DNA from: Roseomonas haemaphysalidis
GTDB taxonomy: Bacteria > Pseudomonadota > Alphaproteobacteria > Acetobacterales > Acetobacteraceae
Length of the DNA: 64,000 nt
Assembly (NCBI RefSeq): GCF_017355405.1
Contig: NZ_CP061177.1
Coordinates: 2,153,001 to 2,217,000 of the forward strand
Direction of reading: 5' to 3'
Shown: in pieces, positions 1-7,962 of the stretch
Layout of the letters: the number at the start of each line of letters is the position of its first letter
Numbering within the stretch: the stretch's first letter is position 1
Position numbers and translations under genes: made by a program
Notes under the pieces: generated by a model
The model's input: only the letters and a program-made list of their open reading frames with translations
The model's database searches: none
Told to the model about the DNA's origin: nothing

Positions 1-1
1 C

Positions 2-376
2 GCCCTGCGCGCCGACCCGGATGCCATGCTGGTCGATGTGCGGACCGATGCCGAATGGAACTTCGTCGGCATCCCGGAGCTTTCGGAAGCCGGCAAGCAG
101 GTGGTGCTGATCCCGTGGCAGGTCTACCCCTCCATGCAGGTCAACGGTGCCTTCACCGACCACCTTCGCAAGGCGGGCGCCACCGAGCAAAGCAAGCTCT
201 ACTTCCTGTGCCGGTCCGGCGTGCGCAGCATGGCGGCGGGCGAGGCGGCGCAGGCGGCGGGTTTTTCCCAGGCCTTCAACGTGGCCAACGGCTTCGAGGG
301 GCCGCCGGATGCCGAGGGACATCGTGGCGAGGTGGCCGGCTGGAAGGCCGAGGGCCTGCCCTGGCGCCAGCGCTGA
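2..376 (+). CDS. Rhodanese-like domain protein (5' partial)
   Basis: The first 124 codons in frame are open from the window edge, so the start lies upstream. An internal ATG at 26 is not a natural start because conserved residues (LVDVRTDAEW, the first rhodanese strand) sit directly after it. The active-site loop FLCRSGVRS carries the sulfur-accepting Cys and the CRSGxR pattern of single-domain rhodanese sulfurtransferases. The likely role is persulfide transfer in the cytoplasm, since no signal peptide or membrane segment is visible in the retained part. A GNAT gene begins one base after the stop, so the two are probably co-transcribed. The physiological sulfur donor and acceptor cannot be told from sequence. 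Confidence 0.85.
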   Translation, partial: ALRADPDAMLVDVRTDAEWNFVGIPELSEAGKQVVLIPWQVYPSMQVNGAFTDHLRKAGATEQSKLYFLCRSGVRSMAAGEAAQAAGFSQAFNVANGFEGPPDAEGHRGEVAGWKAEGLPWRQR

Positions 377-377
377 G

Positions 378-881
378 GTGATCCGCGCGGCGCTGGCGGA
401 AGACCTGGCACTGCTGCCTGCGGTGGAACGCTCGGCGGCGGCGTTGCTGCGCGGCACTCGCATGGACTGGGCGGCCGACGGCCCGACGCTGGCGCCCGCG
501 CTGCTGGAGGAGGCGGCCGCCCACGGGTTGCTGTGGTGCGCCTGGCGGGCGGAGGCCGGCGTGGTCGGTTTTCTGCTCGCCAGCCTGCTGCAGGGCGACC
601 TGTTCATCGAGGAGCTGTCGGTGGCCCTGCCGCACCAGCGGGCCGGCTTTGGCCGGGCGTTGCTGGGCCACGCCGTGCGGCAGGCGCGGGAACGCGGGCT
701 GGCCGGCGTGTCGCTGACCACGGACCATGATCTCGGCTGGTGCGCGCCGTTCTACGCCGCCGCCGGGTTCATGGTGGTATCCGGCGACGCGCTGGGTCCG
801 ATCCTGCGGGAACGGCTGGCGCAGGAAGCGGCGCATGGCCACGACCCCGCCAGCCGGTGCGCCATGCGGCTGGCCTTCTAG
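378..881 (+). CDS. GNAT family N-acetyltransferase
   Basis: A 167-residue protein with a GNAT fold. Motif A reads RAGFGRALL (the acetyl-CoA pyrophosphate loop, R-x-x-G-x-G/A), preceded by the beta strand FIEELSVAL, and the C-terminal part has the usual FYAAAGF segment. The frame stays open further upstream inside the rhodanese gene, but a GTG at 378, one base after the rhodanese stop, gives a compact GNAT and is preferred. The substrate is unknown. The 3' end overlaps the convergent small gene at 878-1192 by four bases. Confidence 0.8.
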   Translation: MIRAALAEDLALLPAVERSAAALLRGTRMDWAADGPTLAPALLEEAAAHGLLWCAWRAEAGVVGFLLASLLQGDLFIEELSVALPHQRAGFGRALLGHAVRQARERGLAGVSLTTDHDLGWCAPFYAAAGFMVVSGDALGPILRERLAQEAAHGHDPASRCAMRLAF

Positions 882-1192
882 TGCCGCGCGGCTTCCGCAT
901 TGGCCTTGCGCGTGGCGGCCGCCTTGCGCGCGCTGGCGGAACGCTCCTCCGCCGTGCGGCCGGCGGAAGCCGCACCGCCCTTGCGGCCACCCTTGTGCGC
1001 CGCGGCGTTGGAAGACGGATGGCCCCGGCCTGAGCCGGACTTCTCGCCGCCGCCGTCATCCTTGTTGACGGTGGCCCAGGCGCGGCGCTCGGCCTCGCCT
1101 TCCGGAATGCCACGGTTCTCGTAGCTTTCCTCGATATGCTCGGCCTTGCGCTTCTGCTTGTCGGTGTAGGCGGATTTGTCGCCGCGGGGCAT
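878..1192 (-). CDS. Small basic protein of the 'plasmid stabilization' type
   Basis: A 104-residue, very hydrophilic protein. The N-terminal half (MPRGDKSAYTDKQKRKAEHI, then a segment with ERRAWATVNK) matches a small family widespread in Rhizobiales and Acetobacteraceae that databases often label plasmid stabilization protein; that label is historical and no function is proven. The C-terminal half is a Gly/Lys/Ala/Arg-rich low-complexity tail (HKGGRKGG, SARKAAATRKA) suited to nucleic-acid contact. The start at 1192 is chosen because AAGGAGG lies seven bases upstream, although the frame is open to 1405. No partner antitoxin or toxin is next to it. Confidence 0.75.
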   Translation of the reverse strand: MPRGDKSAYTDKQKRKAEHIEESYENRGIPEGEAERRAWATVNKDDGGGEKSGSGRGHPSSNAAAHKGGRKGGAASAGRTAEERSASARKAAATRKANAEAARH

Positions 1193-1248
1193 GTCGGCCT
1201 CCTTCCGGTTGATCCGGAGGGAAAACACGCCGCGCGGCGACAGGTTCC

Positions 1249-2088
1249 TCAGCCGCAGGTCAGCGCATGCGGCGTGGGATCGTAGCCGGGCATGCCGGGC
1301 ACGCCGTAGCCGGGGAAGGGCGTGTTCTCGGCATCGTCGGCCGCCGGCTTCACGCCGAACCACTTCTCGGACAGAGCGGCGACGGTGCCGTCGCGCTTCA
1401 TGCATTCCAGCACGTTCTCCACCGCGTTGCGCAGCTCGACATTGTCCTTGCGGAAGGGCGCGGCCCAGTGGGCGCGGGTTTCCTTGATGACGAAGTCTGG
1501 CACCAGCATGGGCGTGCGCGTGGCGGCGTAGCGCACCACCGTGTTGCCACCGAGCGTCGCATAGGCGCGGTTCGCCACCACCGCCTGCACCGCGTCCGGC
1601 TGGCTGTCATAGGTCTGCACCGTGAAGCCGTACTTGGCCGCATTCGCCTGCGCCCAGGCGTCGTAGGCCGAGCCCTTGTTCACCGCGATGGCCTTGCCGC
1701 GCAGGTCGTCCATGCCGGTGATCGGCGCGGAGCCCTTGCGGATGCCGAACTGGAAGGCTGTGTAGAGGTAGCCCTCGGTGAACAGCAGGTTTTCCGCCCG
1801 CTCGGCCGTCACCGTCACGGGGGCGGCCAGGAAGTCGTAGCGGCCGGCGTTCAGCGCGGGCACGAGGCCGGAAAAGGAGGCGCTGTCGATGGTGATGGGG
1901 CGGCCCATGCGCTTGGCCACCTCGGTGAACAGGTCGACGTTGAAGCCCTGTACGCCGCCATCGAGCTTGGGAAAGGCGTGGGGGGCGAAGGTGCCGTCCA
2001 CCGCCGAGCGCAGCGGCTGCTGGGCGAAGGCGGCGCCGGAAAAAGCCAGCGGAATGGCAAGCAGGCAGGCGAAGGCGGCGATACGCAT
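1249..2088 (-). CDS. Family 3 extracellular solute-binding protein (amino-acid type)
   Basis: A 279-residue periplasmic binding protein. It begins with a clear signal peptide (MRIAAFACLLAIPLAFSGAA, likely cleaved after AFA before QQPLR) followed by a type 3 SBP domain with the ligand-entry pattern LRSAVDGTFAPHAF and the hinge segment PITIDSASFSGLVPALNAGRYD. Such proteins bind polar amino acids or related cations for ABC importers. No permease or ATPase gene is adjacent, so it is an orphan receptor. The start at 2088 was taken for the signal peptide; the frame is open further upstream without one. Confidence 0.85.
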   Translation of the reverse strand: MRIAAFACLLAIPLAFSGAAFAQQPLRSAVDGTFAPHAFPKLDGGVQGFNVDLFTEVAKRMGRPITIDSASFSGLVPALNAGRYDFLAAPVTVTAERAENLLFTEGYLYTAFQFGIRKGSAPITGMDDLRGKAIAVNKGSAYDAWAQANAAKYGFTVQTYDSQPDAVQAVVANRAYATLGGNTVVRYAATRTPMLVPDFVIKETRAHWAAPFRKDNVELRNAVENVLECMKRDGTVAALSEKWFGVKPAADDAENTPFPGYGVPGMPGYDPTPHALTCG

Positions 2089-2207
2089 CTGGTGTTCAAC
2101 TCCCTGGTGGCCGCCGCCGCCCCGGGTGGGGCGGCGGCGACGGCGGCCGGTGATGGCCGCGATTGCCAGCAAGAAGCGTGCAACGCCGCGCCGGCGGCGT
2201 CACCCCA

Positions 2208-3317
2208 TCATTCGGCGGCGAGCGCCGCGAACTCCGGGTAAAGTCCGAGCAACCCGGCTTCGGACGCATCGCAACGGCCGCGCTCGGTGATCAGCCCTGA
2301 GACCAGCCGCGCCGGCGTGACGTCGAAGGCCGGGTTGGCGCCGGCGCTGCCGGGGGCGGCGGTGCGGACCGTCACCACCTCGCCGGACGGCAGGCGGCCG
2401 GTGGTGTTGAGCACCTCGTCCGCTGCGCGCTCCTCGATCGGGATCTCGCGCAGGCCGTCGCGCACGCGCATGTCCAGCGTGGAATGCGGCAGGGCGACCC
2501 AGAAGGGCACGTCGTTGTCCCACGCCGCCAGGGCCTTCAGGTAGGTGCCGATCTTGTTGGCCACGTCGCCCTGGCGCGTCACCCGGTCGGTGCCGACCAA
2601 GACGATATCCACCTCGCCATGCTGCATCAGGTGGCCGCCGGCATTGTCGGCAATCACGGTGTGCGGCACGCCGTGGCGGCCCAGCTCCCAGGCCGTCAGG
2701 GCCGAGCCCTGGTTGCGCGGGCGTGTCTCGTCCACCCAGACATGCACCGGGATGCCGGCGTCATGCGCCTGGTAGATCACGGACAGCGCGGTGCCGTAAT
2801 CCACAGTGGCGATCCAGCCGGTGTTGCAGTGGGTCAGGATGTTGACCGGCTTGCCCGGCTTGCGGGCAGCGATCGCCTGGATCAGCGGCAGGCCGTGCTG
2901 GCCGATGCTGCGGCAGGTTTCCACGTCGTCCTCGGCGATGGCGCCGGCGGCCTCGTAGGCCGCTTCGGCCCGCGCGGCCGCAGCCACCGGGCGCAGCGCC
3001 TTGAGCATGCGGTCCAGCGCCCAGCGCAGGTTGACAGCGGTCGGCCGCGTGTCGCCCAGCATGGCGGCCACGCGCTCCAGCGCGGCGTCCGAGGCATCGC
3101 GCCGCAGCGCCAGCGCCAGCCCGTAGGCGGCGACGGCGCCGATCAGCGGCGCGCCGCGCACCTGCATGGAGCGGATGGCGTGGGCCACCTCGTCCTCATG
3201 CGTCAGGCGCAGGATCTCCACCGTCCAGGGCAGGCGGGTCTGGTCCAGGATGCGCACGGACCAGCCGTCATCCTGGTCGACCCAGACACTGCGATAGGCG
3301 ACACCGTCGATGTTCAT
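2208..3317 (-). CDS. mtnA: S-methyl-5-thioribose-1-phosphate isomerase
   Basis: A 369-residue enzyme of the eIF-2B alpha/beta/delta superfamily. It converts 5-methylthioribose-1-phosphate to the ribulose form in the methionine salvage pathway. Family hallmarks are RGAPLIG near residue 54, the catalytic Cys164 in THCNTG, and the catalytic Asp244 in VGTDRV followed by ANKIGTY. Length and motif spacing are normal for MtnA, so isomerase is preferred over a true initiation-factor-like or ribose-1,5-bisphosphate isomerase function. No other mtn gene is adjacent. A possible promoter and a hairpin lie just upstream at 3376-3419. Confidence 0.93.
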   Translation of the reverse strand: MNIDGVAYRSVWVDQDDGWSVRILDQTRLPWTVEILRLTHEDEVAHAIRSMQVRGAPLIGAVAAYGLALALRRDASDAALERVAAMLGDTRPTAVNLRWALDRMLKALRPVAAAARAEAAYEAAGAIAEDDVETCRSIGQHGLPLIQAIAARKPGKPVNILTHCNTGWIATVDYGTALSVIYQAHDAGIPVHVWVDETRPRNQGSALTAWELGRHGVPHTVIADNAGGHLMQHGEVDIVLVGTDRVTRQGDVANKIGTYLKALAAWDNDVPFWVALPHSTLDMRVRDGLREIPIEERAADEVLNTTGRLPSGEVVTVRTAAPGSAGANPAFDVTPARLVSGLITERGRCDASEAGLLGLYPEFAALAAE

Positions 3318-3375
3318 GGGGCTTGGGGCTCCGTCCGGGAAAGCCGCGCAAGGCGCGGGCGGGGCGAGAGCACCG

Positions 3376-3405
3376 GATATAGGGTGTTTCGCGGCCCCCG
3401 GTCAT
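3376..3405 (-). promoter_or_regulatory. Possible sigma-70-type promoter for mtnA
   Basis: On the minus strand ATGACC (3405-3400) and TATATC (3381-3376) are separated by 18 bases. Each matches four of six consensus positions. The site lies about 60 bases upstream of the mtnA start in an otherwise GC-rich gap. This is a pattern match only. Confidence 0.3.
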
Positions 3406-3419
3406 GCGAAGGCCGGGGG
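3395..3419 (-). terminator. GC-rich hairpin after the UPF0262 gene
   Basis: CCCCCGG and CCGGGGG arms (3413-3419 and 3395-3401) enclose an 11-base loop, 14 bases past the UPF0262 stop on the minus strand. There is no T-run after it, so it may be a weak or Rho-assisted terminator, or only a UTR hairpin ahead of mtnA. Confidence 0.35.
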
Positions 3420-3432
3420 TGTGGGATGCGCG

Positions 3433-3927
3433 TCAGATCCGCTGGTGCAGGGCGCAGACCAGGGTGAAGAGCCGCCGCGCCGTCTCGAAATCCAGCGCGA
3501 TGCGGCCGGCCAGCCGCTCGGACAGCAACTCCGCCCCTTCGTTGTGCAGCCCGCGCCGGCCCATGTCGATCGCCTGCACCGCGCTGTCGTTCAGCCCGCC
3601 CCCGACCGCCTGTTCATGGCTTTCCACCACCATGTGGTAGTCCTTGATCAACCGGCGGAACGGGCCCAGCGCCAGCACCAGGGCGTGCAGCGAGGCATCG
3701 GCGGCGTCGCGGATGTCGAACACCAGCCGGCCTTCCCGCACGCACAGGTGCAGCCCGTAGGGCCCTGGGGGCAGGCCCTCGGGGTCGAAGCGGTTGGCGG
3801 CCAGGAGGTCCGTCACGGCCTGGGCACGGTCCGCCTCCGCATAAGGGCTCGGCAGCGCCGTGTTGTCCGGCAGCTCGATCCGCGCCAGCCGCTGGCTGTC
3901 AGCGATAGGCAGGCCGGAATCAGGCAT
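3433..3927 (-). CDS. UPF0262 family protein
   Basis: A 164-residue protein of UPF0262, a conserved alphaproteobacterial family of unknown function. Recognisable segments are RLARIELPD near the N-terminus, the acidic/aromatic core LVFDIRDAADA, and IKDYHMVVESHEQAV, followed by GRRGLHNEGAELL. No signal peptide or membrane segment is visible, so it is probably cytoplasmic. The start at 3927 overlaps the end of the DUF983 gene by eight bases, which implies translational coupling. The frame is open upstream to 3987, but that extension is Pro/Arg-rich and unlike the family. Confidence 0.85.
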   Translation of the reverse strand: MPDSGLPIADSQRLARIELPDNTALPSPYAEADRAQAVTDLLAANRFDPEGLPPGPYGLHLCVREGRLVFDIRDAADASLHALVLALGPFRRLIKDYHMVVESHEQAVGGGLNDSAVQAIDMGRRGLHNEGAELLSERLAGRIALDFETARRLFTLVCALHQRI

Positions 3928-4393
3928 CGGTGTCGGGCTTGGCCACCGCCGGCCGGGGTGGCGCGGGGTCCGGGTGTCGCGCGGCATCCCCCACGGGGCC
4001 GAGGCGGATCATCCAGCCCAGCACCGCGCCCTTCACCGGCCGCAGCATCAGGGTGCAGATGATGGCGAAGAGCGGCAGCCAGATCACCATGTGCAGCCAC
4101 ATCGGCGGCATCCAGGCCTTTTCCACCCAGAAGATGGGCGGGAGCAGCACATGGCCGGCGACGAAGATGACGATGTAGGGCGGCGCGTCATCGGCGCGGA
4201 TCTGGGAAAAGTCGGTGCCGCAATGCGGGCAGCCAGGCGCGATGGTCAGAAAGCCGTTGAAGACCTTGCCCTGCGCGCAAACGGGGCAACGGTTCATCGC
4301 GCCACGGCCCAGCATGGTCATGAATGGGGGCAGGGCGGGGGGCGTGGCCGCCTTGCGGTCGGGTTGCCATTGGCGCAGCGGCGGGGTGTTCAT
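3920..4393 (-). CDS. DUF983 family membrane protein with zinc-ribbon
   Basis: A 157-residue protein. An N-terminal zinc-ribbon has CPVC (Cys36, Cys39) and CPHC (Cys55, Cys58), followed by two hydrophobic helices at about residues 70-90 and 100-118, and a short Pro-rich tail. This is the standard DUF983 layout found across alphaproteobacteria, where the function is unknown. It sits directly upstream of and overlaps the UPF0262 gene. Confidence 0.87.
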   Translation of the reverse strand: MNTPPLRQWQPDRKAATPPALPPFMTMLGRGAMNRCPVCAQGKVFNGFLTIAPGCPHCGTDFSQIRADDAPPYIVIFVAGHVLLPPIFWVEKAWMPPMWLHMVIWLPLFAIICTLMLRPVKGAVLGWMIRLGPVGDAARHPDPAPPRPAVAKPDTDA

Positions 4394-4528
4394 GGGACTT
4401 CCTGGCGTGCGTTTCGGCGCGGGCGGGCCCCCGCATCGGGGCCTTCTGCTTGTGCAAAGCAGTATCCCGCTTTCCGTCCCGGCGGATCAAGGGTTGCGAA
4501 AGGGTAACCGGGCGGGAACGATAGGCAG

Positions 4529-5170
4529 ATGGCCCGTCGCATCCTCGTCATCAACCCGAACTGCTCGCAAAGCTGCACTGACGGCATCGCGCAGTCACTG
4601 GGACATTTCGCCGCACCCGACCGCCCGCCCTTCGAGGTGGTGTCCCTGCCCGGCGGCCCGCCCGCCATCGCCACCTGGCGGGACTGGTTCTCGGTGGCCG
4701 AGCCGCTGGCCCGCATGGTGGAGGCCGAGCCGGCGCTGGCCTACATCATCGCCTGCGTGTCCGACCCCGCGATCGACCTGCTCCGCACGGTCACCGACCG
4801 GCCGGTGATCGGCCCCTTCCGGGCTGCGGTGGCCAGCGCGCTGGTGCGGGCCGACCGCTTCGGGGTGATCGCCTTTGTGGACGCCTCCAAGGCGCGGCAG
4901 CGCAAGGTGCTGCAGGCCATGGGCGCCGAGCCGCGGCTGGCCGCGAGCATCGCGCTCAACCTGCCCATGCAGGCCCTGACCGACCCCACCGCCGCGCGCG
5001 GCGCGTTGTGCGACACCGCGCGCGCCCTGGTGGCGGCGGGCAGCGAGGCGGTGATCCTCGGCTGCGCCGGCATGGCGGGGCACCGCGCGGCGGTGGAGGA
5101 CGCCTGCGGCGTGCCGGTCATCGAGCCCTGCCAGGCCGCCGCCGCGCAGGCGCTGCTGGCGCTGGCCTAG
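4529..5170 (+). CDS. Asp/Glu/hydantoin racemase family protein
   Basis: A 213-residue enzyme beginning with the family strand RRILVINPNCS. The two catalytic cysteines of cofactor-independent racemases are in place: Cys76 (IIACVSDP) and Cys179 (VILGCAGM). Length fits hydantoin racemase or the related maleate isomerase group. The neighbourhood (M20 aminoacylase, N-carbamoylase, hydantoinase-like amidohydrolase) favours racemisation of 5-substituted hydantoins or related ring compounds, but substrate is inferred. Its 3' end overlaps the convergent M20 gene by four bases. Confidence 0.85.
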   Translation: MARRILVINPNCSQSCTDGIAQSLGHFAAPDRPPFEVVSLPGGPPAIATWRDWFSVAEPLARMVEAEPALAYIIACVSDPAIDLLRTVTDRPVIGPFRAAVASALVRADRFGVIAFVDASKARQRKVLQAMGAEPRLAASIALNLPMQALTDPTAARGALCDTARALVAAGSEAVILGCAGMAGHRAAVEDACGVPVIEPCQAAAAQALLALA

Positions 5171-6360
5171 GGCTCCGTCAGCTCCTGCTCCACCAGGCTG
5201 GCCCAGAAGGCGATGCCGGTGGGCAGGATGGCGTCGTTGAAGTTGTAGCGGGGGTGGTGGGCGCCAAAGGTTTCGCGCCCTTCCGCCGCCTGGCCCAGCC
5301 GGATGAAGCAGCCCGGCACGGTGTTGGCCATGTAGGAAAAGTCCTCGCCCCCCATGGTCGGCGGATGGTCGCGCACCAGCCGGTCCTCGCCCGCCAGCCG
5401 CAGCGCCGCCTGTTGCGCGCGTTCCACGGCGGAATCCGTGTTCACCACCGGCGGGTATCCGCGCTCGTAGATGATCTCCACCCGCGCGCCATGCGCCTGC
5501 GCGGTGGCGGTGATCACGGCGCGCAACTGCTGCTCGATGGTGTCGCGCGTTTCGGCCTTCAGGGTGCGGACGGTGCCGGTGATGGTGACATCCTCCGGGA
5601 TCACGTTGCGCGCGGTGCCGCCATGCACGGTGCACAGCGAGACGACGGCGGAATCCAGCGGATCCGTGTGCCGCGCCACCACCGTCTGCGCCGCCACGAT
5701 GATGTGCGCCGCCGCCACCACCGGGTCGATGCCCACATGCGGCCGCGCCGCGTGACCGCCCTTGCCGAAGACCTTGATGTCGATCTGGTCGGCCGCCGCG
5801 TTGGTCACGCCGCGGGTGATGGTGAACAGGCCTTCCGCCCCGCGCGAGTCGTTATGGATGCCGAACACGGCGTCGCAGGGGAAGCGGGTGAACAGCCCTT
5901 CCTCCACCATCACCCGGCCGCCGCCGCCATCCTCCTCGGCGGGCTGGAAGATGAAGTGCACGGTGCCGTCGAAATTCCGCGTTTCGGCGAGGTACTTGGC
6001 GGCGCCCAGCAGCATGGCGGTATGCCCGTCATGGCCGCAGGCGTGCATCTTGCCCGGCGTCTGGCTGGTATAGGGCAAGCCGGTGATCTCCTGAATCGGC
6101 AGGGCGTCCATGTCCGCCCGCAGGCCGATGCTGCGGCGGCTGTTGCCCTGCGCCGCGTTGCGGCCGCGCAGGGTACCGACCAGCCCCGTGCCCGCGATGC
6201 CGCGCGTCACCTCGATGCCCCAGGACGCCAGCTTGTCCGCCACCAGCTGGCTGGTGCGATGCTCCTGAAACGCCAGTTCGGGATGCGCGTGGATGTCGCG
6301 CCGCCACTCGCCCGCTTCAGCGGCGATGGCGGCGAGGCGGGGGTCTGTTTCGGTCGGCAT
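5167..6360 (-). CDS. M20 family aminoacylase/amidohydrolase
   Basis: A 397-residue M20D-type metallohydrolase with the family start RRDIHAHPELAFQE (near residue 20), the metal-binding pattern HACGHDGH (residues 107-113) and FQPAEED with the catalytic Glu. It is expected to cut N-acyl or similar amide bonds from amino acids using a metal centre, in the cytoplasm (no signal peptide). Start at 6360 is set by homology; the frame is open for 50 more Arg/Pro-rich codons. It lies in the same orientation as the N-carbamoyl hydrolase upstream, 73 bases apart, and is probably part of one nitrogen-scavenging transcript. Confidence 0.88.
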   Translation of the reverse strand: MPTETDPRLAAIAAEAGEWRRDIHAHPELAFQEHRTSQLVADKLASWGIEVTRGIAGTGLVGTLRGRNAAQGNSRRSIGLRADMDALPIQEITGLPYTSQTPGKMHACGHDGHTAMLLGAAKYLAETRNFDGTVHFIFQPAEEDGGGGRVMVEEGLFTRFPCDAVFGIHNDSRGAEGLFTITRGVTNAAADQIDIKVFGKGGHAARPHVGIDPVVAAAHIIVAAQTVVARHTDPLDSAVVSLCTVHGGTARNVIPEDVTITGTVRTLKAETRDTIEQQLRAVITATAQAHGARVEIIYERGYPPVVNTDSAVERAQQAALRLAGEDRLVRDHPPTMGGEDFSYMANTVPGCFIRLGQAAEGRETFGAHHPRYNFNDAILPTGIAFWASLVEQELTEP

Positions 6361-6433
6361 GGGGCGGGCTCCAGAGGCTGTTGGATGCGGTGATGCTCCG
6401 CCCGCCGCTGCCGGGTGGCAAGGCCCCGGCGGC

Positions 6434-7438
6434 TTATTCCGCCGCGCGCGCCGCCGCCGGCGCCCATTCCGTCGGCGCCACGCTGCCGGTCTGCTCCAGG
6501 ATCCGGCCATAAGCCTCGGGGCGGCGATGGGCGGCGAAGTTGAAGATGCTGGTGCGGCCCAGGCGGCACATGTCCAGGTCGCAGTCGGCGATGATCAGCT
6601 CGTCGTCCCAGCTCGTCGCCTCCGCCATGATCTGCCCCTGCGGGTTGACGATGATGGAGTTGCCGAACAGCTCACAGCCATCCTCGATGCCGGCCTTGGC
6701 CACCGCCACGCCGAAGGTGGCGTTCTGGTAGCAGCCCGCCTGGATGGATAGGTGGGAATGCAGCACCCGCAGGTGATGCGCCTCGAACCCCTTGGCGTCC
6801 TGGTTGATGGAAGGCGTGTTGTAGCCCAGCATCACCAGCTCCACCTGCTGCAGCCCCAGCACGCGCCAGGCTTCCGGCCAGCGGCGGTCGTTGCAGATCA
6901 GCATGCCGATGTTGACCGGGCCGGCGGAGCCCACCGGCGCGCGCACCACGGGGAAGCCCAGGTTGCCGACCTCGAAGTAGCGCTTTTCCAGGTGCTGCAC
7001 GTTGCGCTTGGGGTCGAACTCGCGGTGCCCCGGCAGGTGCACCTTGCGGTACTTCAGCACCACCTCGCCCGAGGGATGCACGTAGACGGCGGTGTTGAAG
7101 TGCCGCTTGCGCACCACGCCCGCCTCGTCCGCCTCATGTGCGATCTCGGCGAAGCCCAGGTGGAAGCCGATGTTGTACTTGCGCGCCGCATCGAACAACG
7201 GCGCCGTCTCGTTGGACGGCAGCGCCTGCTCGTACCAGTGGTCGGCGTTGTTGATGTCCTCCTCGAACCAGCGCGGAAAGAAGGTGGTCAGCGCCAGCTC
7301 GGGGAAGACCACGACCTCGGCGCCGCGCTTGTGGGCCAGCTCCATCAGCCGCACCAGGCGCGCGACGACGACATCGCGCCCCTCCGCCTTCTGGATGGGG
7401 CCGAGCTGGGCGGCGGCGACGGTCAGGCGACGGGACAT
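6434..7438 (-). CDS. N-carbamoyl-D-amino-acid hydrolase (nitrilase superfamily)
   Basis: A 334-residue carbon-nitrogen hydrolase. The Glu-Lys-Cys triad is intact: Glu47 in VVFPELAL, Lys132 in KYRKVHLPGH and Cys182 in GMLICNDRRWPE. The CNDRRWPE signature and the length are typical of N-carbamoyl-D-amino-acid amidohydrolase, which releases ammonia and carbon dioxide from carbamoyl amino acids made by hydantoinase. A hydantoinase-like gene (7963-9348) and a hydantoin-type racemase (4529) are close by, which supports this reading. A beta-ureidopropionase-like activity is the main alternative. Confidence 0.87.
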   Translation of the reverse strand: MSRRLTVAAAQLGPIQKAEGRDVVVARLVRLMELAHKRGAEVVVFPELALTTFFPRWFEEDINNADHWYEQALPSNETAPLFDAARKYNIGFHLGFAEIAHEADEAGVVRKRHFNTAVYVHPSGEVVLKYRKVHLPGHREFDPKRNVQHLEKRYFEVGNLGFPVVRAPVGSAGPVNIGMLICNDRRWPEAWRVLGLQQVELVMLGYNTPSINQDAKGFEAHHLRVLHSHLSIQAGCYQNATFGVAVAKAGIEDGCELFGNSIIVNPQGQIMAEATSWDDELIIADCDLDMCRLGRTSIFNFAAHRRPEAYGRILEQTGSVAPTEWAPAAARAAE

Positions 7439-7473
7439 GGCGGTGGCTCCTTCAGGGGGACGGGCGGGGCGGC

Positions 7474-7689
7474 TCAGTGGCTGGCGGCGGGCGGCATGGG
7501 GTCGATGAAGTCCCCGGCATGCTCCATCTGCACCTCGGCGACGGCTTGCATGAAGGCATCGTCCCAGGCGTCCTCCAGCGCGTCCATCAGCGCTTCTGCG
7601 GCCTCCTGGCTGCGCAGCAGTGCGACGCGGTCGCGCCCCGCCACCCAGACGGAAAAGGCCTCGGGGCCTTCCTCGCGGATCTCGAACAT
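7474..7689 (-). CDS. Small acidic hypothetical protein
   Basis: A 71-residue acidic protein (MFEIREEGPEAFSVWVAGRD, then a helical segment with ALMDALEDAWDDAF). No known domain is recognised. The N-terminal beta-hairpin-like part resembles small proteins that decorate transcripts of amidohydrolases, but this is only an impression. It lies between the membrane protein at 7703 and the N-carbamoylase, 13 bases after the former, so it belongs to the same transcript. The start is the ATG at 7689. Confidence 0.55.
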   Translation of the reverse strand: MFEIREEGPEAFSVWVAGRDRVALLRSQEAAEALMDALEDAWDDAFMQAVAEVQMEHAGDFIDPMPPAASH

Positions 7690-7702
7690 GGGGCGGGCTC
7701 CT

Positions 7703-7951
7703 TCAGGGCCGGCGGGTCGGGTGGACGACGGTGGACGGGGATTCGGGCGGCGCGGCGGCGGTGGGGGGGACGCCCGGCCCGGTGTCCGTGTCGCCACCCT
7801 TCTGCCGCAACAGCAGAAAGGTGACGCGGCCCACCACGGCGCAGAAGATCCAGCCACCGGCGGCCAGCCACAACGTGGTGCCCGGCCCGGTGGCCCAGAC
7901 CCACAGGGCCAGCGCCACCAGCACGGACAGGACGACCAAGAACAGGCGCAT
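7703..7951 (-). CDS. Small membrane protein with Pro-rich tail
   Basis: An 82-residue protein with two hydrophobic helices (about residues 2-20 and 27-48) and a hydrophilic Pro/Thr-rich C-terminus. The first codons MRLFLVVLSVLVALALWVWA form a plain membrane anchor with no cleavage site. No family is recognised. It starts 11 bases after the stop of the amidohydrolase gene and is likely co-transcribed with the scavenging genes. Confidence 0.6.
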   Translation of the reverse strand: MRLFLVVLSVLVALALWVWATGPGTTLWLAAGGWIFCAVVGRVTFLLLRQKGGDTDTGPGVPPTAAAPPESPSTVVHPTRRP

Positions 7952-7962
7952 CCGCCCCGGCC

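Noticed and set aside
878..1192. Toxin-antitoxin or plasmid maintenance module
   Set aside because: The protein has the historical 'plasmid stabilization' name, but no partner gene adjoins and the context is chromosomal.
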